The notes under the pieces are model-generated. The model was not told where the DNA came from. It saw only the letters and a program-made list of their open reading frames with translations, and searched no databases. From the NCBI RefSeq assembly GCF_009363095.1, contig NZ_CP045295.1, positions 5,671,001 through 5,735,000 of the forward strand: 64,000 nucleotides of DNA. The letters are read 5' to 3'. This DNA comes from Paenibacillus cellulositrophicus. GTDB taxonomy: Bacteria; Bacillota; Bacilli; Paenibacillales; Paenibacillaceae. The position numbers and the translations under genes were made by a program. Of this stretch, positions 34,115-41,816 are shown in pieces (position 1 is the first letter of the stretch; each line of letters opens with the position of its first letter).

Positions 34115-36628
34115 TTATACGCCTTCCGGACGCATCCGGCACACGACAAACGGTTCGTGCAGCGCCCGGAGGGCTGCCGCAAGCTCATCCTCCGGCAGCG
34201 CCGGCTCCGAGCTGACATGGTATTGAAATTCGTAAAAGCCTCCGAGCGTCGCTTTAAAATTGGTCTCCCAATAGTTGGTCATCAGCCAGGCGTACGACTC
34301 CGGCTTCTCGTCCTCCGCTTGCTGGGTGTGGAGGCGTCTTGTGCCGTACTCCAGCGGGCCCCATTGCATGAGCGGCGTATCCGGCGAAGCCAGGAGCAGC
34401 GAGCTTCGGTCATCCTGCCAGGCAATGCCTTCCTGGACGCAGGCATAATCGAGGCAGGTCCCCGGAATCTGGTCCTTCCACGGACGCACCAAGCCTCCCG
34501 GTTTATCCGCATACAGCGTATCCCGCAAGGTGTCGCCGCTTGTAAAAGGAAGCGAGAGGTAGACGTTCTCCGGGCTCCAGACGCTGTCTTTATGGAAGCG
34601 CGCCGACACGTCGACCCGGTTCCGGTTGGCATGGACCCGCAGGAACAAGGCGAAGTAGGACAAGCCGTTCAACTGGTACGTGATTTCTACCGTTGCATAA
34701 AGCGGTCCGTTCTCCACAGTGCGCACCGATGTGATGCGCCCGGCGGAGCGCTCGGCATGCAGCCCCTTGCGGTTGCGGCCCATCCGGGCCCGGGTGCTCC
34801 ATACTTGGGAGGCGTCCGTCTCATCCGCCGGCCGGGTGACTTCGTAGATCGGGGTGAACGCCCCGTACGGATTGCCGCTGCGCAGCATTTCGGTGTCCAG
34901 TTCCTTGTTGAACCAGGAATGAATGCCGCTGTCGGACCAGGACAGACGGACGAACGGGGTTTCCAGGCCGTTCCGGGTAATGCGGATCGGCGGATGGCCG
35001 GCAGAACCGGAAGCCCCCTGGAACATGTCGTCCATGTCGTATACCTGGTCTGCTCCGATCAGGCGGGTGTTGGTCGTCGTCGTGCCCTGCTGCCGTCCCT
35101 GAGCCAGCGGGCGCAGAAGCAGGAAGCAGGTTTCCTGTGCCTGCAGCTTGAGCTCGGTGACGATGGTGTGCGGATGGACGGACTGCTGCGGCAGCACTTC
35201 GCCGGTATCCTCCCGCACGACTTCGACGCCTTCGCGCAGGGCGCCGGGCTCCCAGCCGTCCAGCTGGAGCGTGACGAGCTCCGTCACTTCGCGCCCGGCC
35301 AGATTGCTGACCCGGAACCGGTACGGCCGATCCGGGTACAGCGTGGCGCTGCCCTGCTGCAGCAGCACCTTGTCCAAGGCGCGGTAGGCCAGGCGGCTTG
35401 CTTCAGCGGCATGCGCCAGCTTGCGGACCTCCAGCAGCTGGACGTTTTTATGCCACGGTTCATAAATGGAGGAATGGTAGCCCCACGTATGCTCGGCATA
35501 CAGCGCCAGCGCTTCCTCTGTCTCATCGATCTCGGCCCGGCGGAGTACGCTTGCTTCAGGGTCCAGCTTGACCGCCTTGCGGAGCGTCCGCTGGGCATCC
35601 CGGAAGACCTGGGTATGCATCGGTGTAGAGCTGACGCCGTCCGTCCACCAATCCGGCCAATCTCCCCGATGGACAGGCAGTTCGGCCAGATCTTCCTGCT
35701 TCAGGCGGGCAAAAAAGCCGCTCAGGCTGGTCATTTCGATCGTAATCCGATCGCCGTGCTGCTCGTTCCAGGCCCGGATCCATTCGATGATCCGGCTGTT
35801 CGGCGCGCCGTTGTCGGTGCCAAGTCCCGAGAGCATGACGGGGACGAACGCATACGGGTACTGCTCGGCTTCCAGCTGAGCCAAGTACCGGCGGATGCGG
35901 ACCGTGGCGATGGCGTCATGGATCGCTTCCGGTTCCACCAGCTGGTGGCTGAACTCGTCGCGGATCATGTATTTACCGAGCGCTCCGGGGCACAGGCCCA
36001 GCTCGTTGCCGATCATATAATGCTCTCCGTTCCAGACGAGAAGGCGGCGGCCGTCACGCGTTTCCCACCAGAAAGGAGCCTGCTTGCGGCCAAGGGCGTA
36101 CATGCCGTGATGCGTATGGATGCAGCTGAACAAATGCTCGATATCATGGTTCAACAGGCTGTCGGCATACCCCCAGCCGTATCCGTTGATATCTGCGGTC
36201 ATGGCGCTGTCCACGCGGCTGCCAATGGAGGCGGCGTAGGCTTGGGCTTTGCTGTGAAGGCTGCTGAGCAGCTGTTCGTCCGGAAGCTCCGTCATGTTCA
36301 GATAAGTGCCGGACAGCTCGAGGTCGCCGCGGAGGACAGCTTCGGCAAACGACTTTTGCTCCTCGGGCGAGGCCGCCTTCAGAAACTGTTCCACCGCCCA
36401 GAACGTTTCGCAGGTCCAGCGGAAGCCTTTCCACTCGGGTTTGGCACCTGCATGAGCGGCATTGGCAATCCGCAGCGCCTGGCGGATGAAATCGACATGG
36501 TACTGCTCGATCTTCTCTTGACGATCGGTATAGCCGAGGTCGGTATGGGAATGGTGAATGGCGTAAATCGTCCACTTACGGGTGGGCAGCGGTGCGTCGG
36601 CCTGTTTTAACTGTTGTTCTAGTGTCAT
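34115..36628 (-). CDS. GH38-family alpha-mannosidase-like hydrolase
   Basis: 837 aa, AAGGAGGATACACG before the ATG, no signal peptide, so cytoplasmic. The N-terminal catalytic domain has IHHSHTDLGYTDRQ (about 24-37), the metal-binding HxHxD of GH38. It also has MTADINGYGWGYAD (about 143-156), where Asp145 is a candidate nucleophile and zinc ligand, and IHTHHGMY, with His residues near the zinc site. The middle is helical and the last 400 residues are beta-rich (IRITRNGLETPFVRLSW onward), as in retaining alpha-mannosidases. It should release mannose from imported oligosaccharides. The kinase and isomerase encoded upstream would then feed mannose to fructose-6-phosphate. The exact linkage is unknown. 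Confidence 0.85.
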   Translation of the reverse strand: MTLEQQLKQADAPLPTRKWTIYAIHHSHTDLGYTDRQEKIEQYHVDFIRQALRIANAAHAGAKPEWKGFRWTCETFWAVEQFLKAASPEEQKSFAEAVLRGDLELSGTYLNMTELPDEQLLSSLHSKAQAYAASIGSRVDSAMTADINGYGWGYADSLLNHDIEHLFSCIHTHHGMYALGRKQAPFWWETRDGRRLLVWNGEHYMIGNELGLCPGALGKYMIRDEFSHQLVEPEAIHDAIATVRIRRYLAQLEAEQYPYAFVPVMLSGLGTDNGAPNSRIIEWIRAWNEQHGDRITIEMTSLSGFFARLKQEDLAELPVHRGDWPDWWTDGVSSTPMHTQVFRDAQRTLRKAVKLDPEASVLRRAEIDETEEALALYAEHTWGYHSSIYEPWHKNVQLLEVRKLAHAAEASRLAYRALDKVLLQQGSATLYPDRPYRFRVSNLAGREVTELVTLQLDGWEPGALREGVEVVREDTGEVLPQQSVHPHTIVTELKLQAQETCFLLLRPLAQGRQQGTTTTNTRLIGADQVYDMDDMFQGASGSAGHPPIRITRNGLETPFVRLSWSDSGIHSWFNKELDTEMLRSGNPYGAFTPIYEVTRPADETDASQVWSTRARMGRNRKGLHAERSAGRITSVRTVENGPLYATVEITYQLNGLSYFALFLRVHANRNRVDVSARFHKDSVWSPENVYLSLPFTSGDTLRDTLYADKPGGLVRPWKDQIPGTCLDYACVQEGIAWQDDRSSLLLASPDTPLMQWGPLEYGTRRLHTQQAEDEKPESYAWLMTNYWETNFKATLGGFYEFQYHVSSEPALPEDELAAALRALHEPFVVCRMRPEGV

Positions 36629-36700
36629 CGTGTATCCTCCTTAAGGGGAGAGTTTTATTGGCCTTCCAGCGAAAACCGATTAAGGGAAAAAGGATCTGTA

Positions 36701-37666
36701 TTAGTCAAAAAGCATGTCGGCTCCGTAAAAGACCTGCCGCAGCAGATCGTCTTCATACAGCACGGGCAGCCGTACCGGCAGCAGCGCATCCGTAAGGGAA
36801 GCACCGAAGAGCGGCAGGCTTTTGGCAATCTGGCCGCCCAGGATCAGGCGGTCCGGCCTAAAGCTGGCGGCATACGGGCGCAGCATCCGTCCGAGCCGCT
36901 CGCCGTAGGCGCGCCAGACCCGGAGGGCGGCGGACTCTCCCCTGACGGCAGCGGCGGCAAGGTCGATGACATCATCACCTTGCCGCCGGGCCTGGAGCGC
37001 GTCCGCCAGCGCCAGCACGCCGCGCCTGCCGAACTGGCCGTCGACCGGCGCGCCCTCGAACGTCTCGGCATACAGCATGCCGCTCTCGGGCACGCCGTCC
37101 GAGCCGCTGACCGTCCGGCCCCGGTCCATGAAGACCGAGCCGAGACCGGTGCCCAAGGTCAGGCAGAGCAGCCGCTCGCCGGGGTAGCGCTTGGCGGCGC
37201 CCATGCCGAACAGGACGGCATCGTTGCCGAAGGCAATGTCCGCATCCGCGAGCGACCGCATCCATGGGTCGCTGCCCGGCTGCCCGGCGCGGCGGCGAAG
37301 CTCCTTCTTGAGCAGCTCACCTACAGGCACGCCGTACAGCTGCTCATATTTGCCAAGCCCCCGGATGCGGCTGATGCCACGTTCATAATCGAAGGGGCCC
37401 GGAAAGGCCGTCCCGATGCGAAACGTCACATCGTACTCCGGGGTGCCGCTTCCCTTCATGTATGCTCCGGCAAGCCGGATGATCAGGCTGGCGAAATGGG
37501 CGATGAAGCTTTCGGCATCCGCTTCCGAGCGTGAAGGCTGCTCCAGATACGGCTCGGCCAGAAGGGTCCCGTTCTCCAGCACGCCGCCTTTCATGAAGGT
37601 TCCGCCGGCGTCGATGGCCAATGTGACGACCGTCCCAGCCGGCGTTTGGCCGGGGTGGCCGCTCAT
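36701..37666 (-). CDS. ROK-family sugar kinase
   Basis: 321 aa. The start ATG overlaps the stop of the isomerase gene (ATGA), so translation is coupled and a longer frame to 37822 is rejected. Phosphate-1 motif VTLAIDAGGTFMKGG (about 15-29), RIGTAFPGPFD (about 78-88), IAFGNDAVLFGMG with the catalytic Asp in FGND (about 154), and LTLGTGLGSVF (about 171). The zinc motif CxCGxxGC found in many ROK kinases is absent. With mannose-6-phosphate isomerase before it and alpha-mannosidase after it, mannose is the likeliest substrate (inference). Confidence 0.87.
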   Translation of the reverse strand: MSGHPGQTPAGTVVTLAIDAGGTFMKGGVLENGTLLAEPYLEQPSRSEADAESFIAHFASLIIRLAGAYMKGSGTPEYDVTFRIGTAFPGPFDYERGISRIRGLGKYEQLYGVPVGELLKKELRRRAGQPGSDPWMRSLADADIAFGNDAVLFGMGAAKRYPGERLLCLTLGTGLGSVFMDRGRTVSGSDGVPESGMLYAETFEGAPVDGQFGRRGVLALADALQARRQGDDVIDLAAAAVRGESAALRVWRAYGERLGRMLRPYAASFRPDRLILGGQIAKSLPLFGASLTDALLPVRLPVLYEDDLLRQVFYGADMLFD

Positions 37667-39549
37667 GCCCGCCCACCGGGCTTCCAGTGGTGCGGAAGGA
37701 GCGGCGTATTCCAGCCCGGCGAAACCTGGGCGCGGATCAAGGTGCAGGGCCCGGGACCAACCGGCTCGAGCCGGTAGCCGCCGATCGAGGCGGGAACAAT
37801 GTAGGCTTCTGCATACCCCCATTCCACGGCGGCTTCCTCGTCGCGTTCCGGAATCAGACGGACGCGCTGCCCCTCGACCAGGTTGTACATGACAAAACCG
37901 TCTTCAGTATGATCCTCCCACGGTCCGTCCAGACGCAGCCGCTTGACCTGGAACAGCAGATCGTCCCGCTCGCCGAGCAGCTCCTCGGTGCTGTTTCCCT
38001 GCACGCGGCTGATCTTCGGCTGTGCGATCAGATGCTCCCGGACATACGCGGTGTCGAAATCTTCGATCATGTTCAGCTCCGCATGGTCCCGGTTGATCGG
38101 ACGGGGCAGGCCGTCCTGGTCAAGGCGGAGGTGATCGTAAATTTTAAAGGTAAACCACCAGGTGGTGGACGATATTTCGAGCACGAGATTGTCCCTGCCG
38201 GAAAAATGGACGGCGCCCGGCGGGATCAGAAAAAGATCCCCTTTGCGGGATTCCCATACGTTGACATACTGCCCGATGTCGAGCGGCTGCCGTGTCTCAT
38301 GGGCCTGATCCACCGCTTGAAGCAGGTCGCTGCCGCCAATTCCCTCCTGGAAGCCCAAGGCAACGATGGGGGAGGACCCCGGTTTTTGCTCCATAATGTA
38401 ATAGGATTCCTGCTGCGTCATCGTTTCGTTGAACATCCGCTCGATGTATGCCTGCTGCGGATGGACCTGCAGCGACAGGTTGTCGCCGTCGATCGTATCC
38501 AGGTAATCGAAGCGGATCGGAAAATAATCCCCAAACAGCTCCACATTCCGCCCTCCCATGATTTCCTCCGGGTGTGAGGTAAGCAGGAGCGGAAACGGCA
38601 CTTCGATGACGCTGCCGTTTGCTTCGATCAACAGCGTATTCTCGGGGGCGATCGGCTCGAATGCCCAGGCGCAGTTGCGCCAATCTTCAGGCAGTCCGCA
38701 CAGTTCCTTCAGATACTGCCCGCCCCATATGCCCGGCGCGAAGAACGGCTTGACCCGAAACGGGCGGCGGGCGGCGGCGGCCAGCAGCTCCCTGAGCGCC
38801 GGGAGGGTAGCCCAGGCCGGAGATTCCGGCTGATTCATATCGATGTACACATCGTAATCATACAAATGCAGATTCCGGTAATTTTCCCACACCGGCCATT
38901 CCAGGAACAGGGCTTGCTTGTACGTCTCGACGGGATCGGCGCTTTCGCCTAGGCCAAGACTGCCCATGCCCATCCGGTGGAGCTTCTGCTGATACTCCCT
39001 GGACAGGTCGCAGTAGACGGAAACATCCGGAGAGGGGCAGAGGAAGAGCGCCCCGGGACCGGCGGTCACAACCATCGGAATCGGAGTTTCGCCGGCTTTG
39101 ACCGCTTCGCTGCAGATTCTCAGCTTCTGCTGAACGTCCTGGAGCCACCTTACCTTGGCTCCTTCCTGAAAATAGCCGTCTTCCGAAACGTCGGCGGCGA
39201 TTCTGCCAAACGCGCGGTTATCGGTCAGATAGGGATGAAACTGACGCAGAAGATCTTCCGGTTTCTTCATATAACGGGAAGTGTCGATTCCGATCCAGGG
39301 AATGTCCTCTTCCTCGCAGTAAGTGCGGAGCCGGTTTACCCAGCGGCCGTACTGGGCTCCGTTCGTTGCGTCGATCGCGACGACGAAAGCCTCGCCGCCG
39401 TGATTTTTGTACATGGCGGTCAGCCGGGCCATTAAGGAATCGTAATCTTTGGAGAAGCCGTCCAGAATAAGAGAAGGTTCCTCGAGGCTGTGAACGGGAA
39501 TGGAATTGATGGGTAACGGATTAAAGGATGGGGATGATGATGCAGTCAT
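37663..39549 (-). CDS. manA: Class I mannose-6-phosphate isomerase with long N-terminal extension
   Basis: ATG 39549 is chosen for GGGAGGAAGC upstream. 628 aa, about twice the usual Firmicute length. The C-terminal half is a cupin-type isomerase: KPFFAPGIWGGQYLKEL (about 268-284), LSLQVHPQQAY with zinc-ligand His (about 368-378), LFLIPPGAVHFSG (about 446-458). The first 250 residues (for example EAFVVAIDATNGAQYGRWVN) look like a nucleoside-kinase-type alpha/beta domain but lack a P-loop. The enzyme interconverts mannose-6-phosphate and fructose-6-phosphate in the cytoplasm. The ROK kinase gene is coupled downstream. Confidence 0.87.
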   Translation of the reverse strand: MTASSSPSFNPLPINSIPVHSLEEPSLILDGFSKDYDSLMARLTAMYKNHGGEAFVVAIDATNGAQYGRWVNRLRTYCEEEDIPWIGIDTSRYMKKPEDLLRQFHPYLTDNRAFGRIAADVSEDGYFQEGAKVRWLQDVQQKLRICSEAVKAGETPIPMVVTAGPGALFLCPSPDVSVYCDLSREYQQKLHRMGMGSLGLGESADPVETYKQALFLEWPVWENYRNLHLYDYDVYIDMNQPESPAWATLPALRELLAAAARRPFRVKPFFAPGIWGGQYLKELCGLPEDWRNCAWAFEPIAPENTLLIEANGSVIEVPFPLLLTSHPEEIMGGRNVELFGDYFPIRFDYLDTIDGDNLSLQVHPQQAYIERMFNETMTQQESYYIMEQKPGSSPIVALGFQEGIGGSDLLQAVDQAHETRQPLDIGQYVNVWESRKGDLFLIPPGAVHFSGRDNLVLEISSTTWWFTFKIYDHLRLDQDGLPRPINRDHAELNMIEDFDTAYVREHLIAQPKISRVQGNSTEELLGERDDLLFQVKRLRLDGPWEDHTEDGFVMYNLVEGQRVRLIPERDEEAAVEWGYAEAYIVPASIGGYRLEPVGPGPCTLIRAQVSPGWNTPLLPHHWKPGGRA

Positions 39550-39642
39550 GGTGCTTCCTCCCTCTTGTCTGTCGTTATGTGTAACATTGTAAGACGAGGG
39601 AGAGGAAGCGTCTTTAAACGATCCAGAACAGCTTTTGTACAA

Positions 39643-40575
39643 TCAGGACATGTTGGGAGGGAAATGTTCTTTGCCCGAACGCCCTTCGGTGAACTGGGAA
39701 CGTCTGAATTTCGCGGGGGATACACCGAGCCGACGGGTAAATATTCGTGTGAAGTAATGGACCGACTGAAAGCCGCACTGCGATGCGATGTCCTTGACGG
39801 GCAGGTCGCTCTGAAGCAGCAGCTGGGAAGCCCGGCGGACCCGGCGTTCCTGAATATAGTGGACGAACGATTGGCTCAGGTTGGCCTGAAACAACCTCGT
39901 TAAATGGCGGGACGAAATATGCAGGTGCCCGGCAACCAAGGCGAGTGTCAGCTCTTCGCCCAGGTTGTCGTCAATGAACAGCTTGACCTGCCGGAACAGA
40001 GAGTTCTCTTCGGCCGCTGCCACATCCGAGCCAGCTTCCGGCGTGTCCTGCTGCTGTGTTCCGTGCAGGGAGAGAATGGACAGCATCAGCGACATGGAGA
40101 CGTGGCTGAGTACCGGTTGGAGGGCCGGTTTTGGAGTCAGAAACATAGAGATGAGCGCATCCCACAAATGCCCGGCCGGCTGCACGTCCGCACCATCCAC
40201 CACCGGCTGCCCGTGCTCGGCCAAGTGCCGGTAAGCCTCCAGGTATGGGTTCCCGGTATGCTTTTCATCCACCTCAAAAGCGGCATAGACGAGTGTAAGA
40301 CCGGTCTCGCTCTGGATCTGATGCCAGACGCCGGGCAGGGACAGAAAAGCGGTGCCTTTCTTCAGCGGGTATTCTTTGCCTTGTTCGATGTATGCACCTT
40401 CGCCGTCCACAACGTAACAGGCTTCAAAGAAGGAGTGGCGGTGCATGGAATTGTCATAGTGCGTGGGCATAAACCCCCAGTACATAATGGCGATGGATAG
40501 GCCGGCTTCCTCCAGCCGGGTCAGTTCGCGGTTGCAGATTTGGTTGGCCCGGCGGAAAACGGATTGGATCGTCAT
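39643..40575 (-). CDS. AraC-family regulator with cupin sensor (first gene before manA)
   Basis: ATG 40575, with GGAGA about 10 nt upstream; the frame extends to 40617. 310 aa. The N-terminal cupin (about 35-115) has HRHSFFEACYVVDGEGAYIE and LSLPGVWHQIQS. The C-terminal HTH pair (about 205-300) has LALVAGHLHISSRHLTRLFQ and IASQCGFQSVHYFTRIFTRR. It lies 93 nt before manA in the same direction and is a plausible local activator of the mannoside operon. It is distinct from the YesN-like regulator at the other end, so the locus has three AraC-type outputs. Confidence 0.87.
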   Translation of the reverse strand: MTIQSVFRRANQICNRELTRLEEAGLSIAIMYWGFMPTHYDNSMHRHSFFEACYVVDGEGAYIEQGKEYPLKKGTAFLSLPGVWHQIQSETGLTLVYAAFEVDEKHTGNPYLEAYRHLAEHGQPVVDGADVQPAGHLWDALISMFLTPKPALQPVLSHVSMSLMLSILSLHGTQQQDTPEAGSDVAAAEENSLFRQVKLFIDDNLGEELTLALVAGHLHISSRHLTRLFQANLSQSFVHYIQERRVRRASQLLLQSDLPVKDIASQCGFQSVHYFTRIFTRRLGVSPAKFRRSQFTEGRSGKEHFPPNMS

Positions 40576-40651
40576 GACAGGCGTGTCTCCTTTGGAATGA
40601 TGGGTGCGGTGAGGCATTCACGAGCGTTAGAAAAGATAGCGGCTTGGCGGC

Positions 40652-41524
40652 TCAGCCCTTTCGCCGCTGCCGGTACTGCCTGGGCGTGAGGCCGGTCTTT
40701 TGCTTGAACAGCCGGTGAAAAAACTTCAAATCGCTGTACCCGGCCCGGGCGGCGATTTCGCTCACGCTGCCGTCGCTTTCGAGCAGCATACGGCAGGCGG
40801 CATCCATGCGGATACCCTGCAAATAGGTGGTGAAGCTCATTCCCGTCTGGCGGGCGAACAGCCGGCTGAAATGCCTCGGGCTGAGGCTGGCCTGCGCCGC
40901 CAGCTCGCCCAGCCGCAAATCGGAGGCGAAGTGACGCTCCATATAAGTGATCGATTCGTCGATCGTTAGCGAGCCTTGGCGCCTGACGGCTGGCGGATCC
41001 AGCTGCAGCCGGTGCCGGTACAGGCCGGTCAGCACGCGGACCAGCAGCGAGGTCAGCAGCAGCAGCCAGCCGGGGCTTCGGCCGGCATATTCCCGGTACA
41101 GCTCACGGAACAAGGCGTGATACTCGCCGCTCTGATCTTTGATTTCCAGCCACGGCATATCCGGTTCCAGAAAGGCGGCGAACACCTCCCGATCGCGCGG
41201 GAAAGCAGCTTCAAGCTCCCGGAGATAATCGGCCGGAAAGATGCAGTTGTACACGACCAGCTGCCGGTCCTTCCGCGGGGTCTTCGGCCGGAACACATGC
41301 GAGAGTCCGACCGGGATGAGAAACAGGCTGCCCTGCTCGGCCGGCCAGGCTTCTCCGCCGATATAATGGACGCCTGAGCCTTCGCTGACATAGGTCAGCT
41401 CCACAAACTCGTGCGAGTGTTCCAGCATATCGAACGATTCGGATACGCGGTTGACGTAGAAGGGCACCCCCGGCTCGAAAAAAGCGTCCATCCGCAGCAA
41501 GGCCTGGCTTCGTTTTATGCTCAC
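40652..41524 (-). CDS. AraC-family regulator with cupin sensor, divergent from rhamnosidase
   Basis: GTG 41524 behind GGGGAGAAGGCAA. 290 aa. The cupin (about 20-100) has EHSHEFVELTYVSEGSGVHY and LFLIPVGLSHVF. The HTH pair (about 190-287) has LGELAAQASLSPRHFSRLFA and IAARAGYSDLKFFHRLFKQK. The layout and the divergent alpha-L-rhamnosidase gene recall RhaS/RhaR-type regulators, so rhamnose or a rhamnoside is a reasonable inducer. It is also followed, 76 nt downstream, by the second AraC gene, so it may feed the mannoside operon. Confidence 0.87.
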   Translation of the reverse strand: MSIKRSQALLRMDAFFEPGVPFYVNRVSESFDMLEHSHEFVELTYVSEGSGVHYIGGEAWPAEQGSLFLIPVGLSHVFRPKTPRKDRQLVVYNCIFPADYLRELEAAFPRDREVFAAFLEPDMPWLEIKDQSGEYHALFRELYREYAGRSPGWLLLLTSLLVRVLTGLYRHRLQLDPPAVRRQGSLTIDESITYMERHFASDLRLGELAAQASLSPRHFSRLFARQTGMSFTTYLQGIRMDAACRMLLESDGSVSEIAARAGYSDLKFFHRLFKQKTGLTPRQYRQRRKG

Positions 41525-41713
41525 TTGCCTTCTCCCCTCGATGGTGGATTTTCGGAAAATCAGCCTTTGCTCCTATCCTAGGTGATCGTTGGCGATATGT
41601 CCAGATCAGCCTATATTTTCGTCCAGATCACCGCCTGTATCGCCGAGCAGCCTTTTTTATAATAATAAACACCAGAGCCATGGCTTCCTGATATTGCAAG
41701 AAAAAATACCTTT

Positions 41714-41736
41714 AAACGCGGTCTGTCTTCTTTGAA
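41714..41736. repeat. Dispersed repeat, copy 2
   Basis: It matches 34046-34068 with a single difference (C for T at the fourth base). It lies in the promoter/leader region of the rhamnosidase gene, within the 290-bp divergent gap. Confidence 0.7.
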
Positions 41737-41816
41737 GGTACAAATGGAAGCAGTAGTTGAAACACATGGCCAAAGACCCTGGCTAGCATCAATCCAAAAA
41801 AACGGGAGGGAAGTCT

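Noticed and set aside
34064..36610. 848-codon open frame on the plus strand opposite the GH38 gene
   Set aside because: Same reason: the minus strand has the GH38 HxHxD motif, ribosome site and operon context, while the plus-strand translation is Arg/Pro/His-rich without domains.
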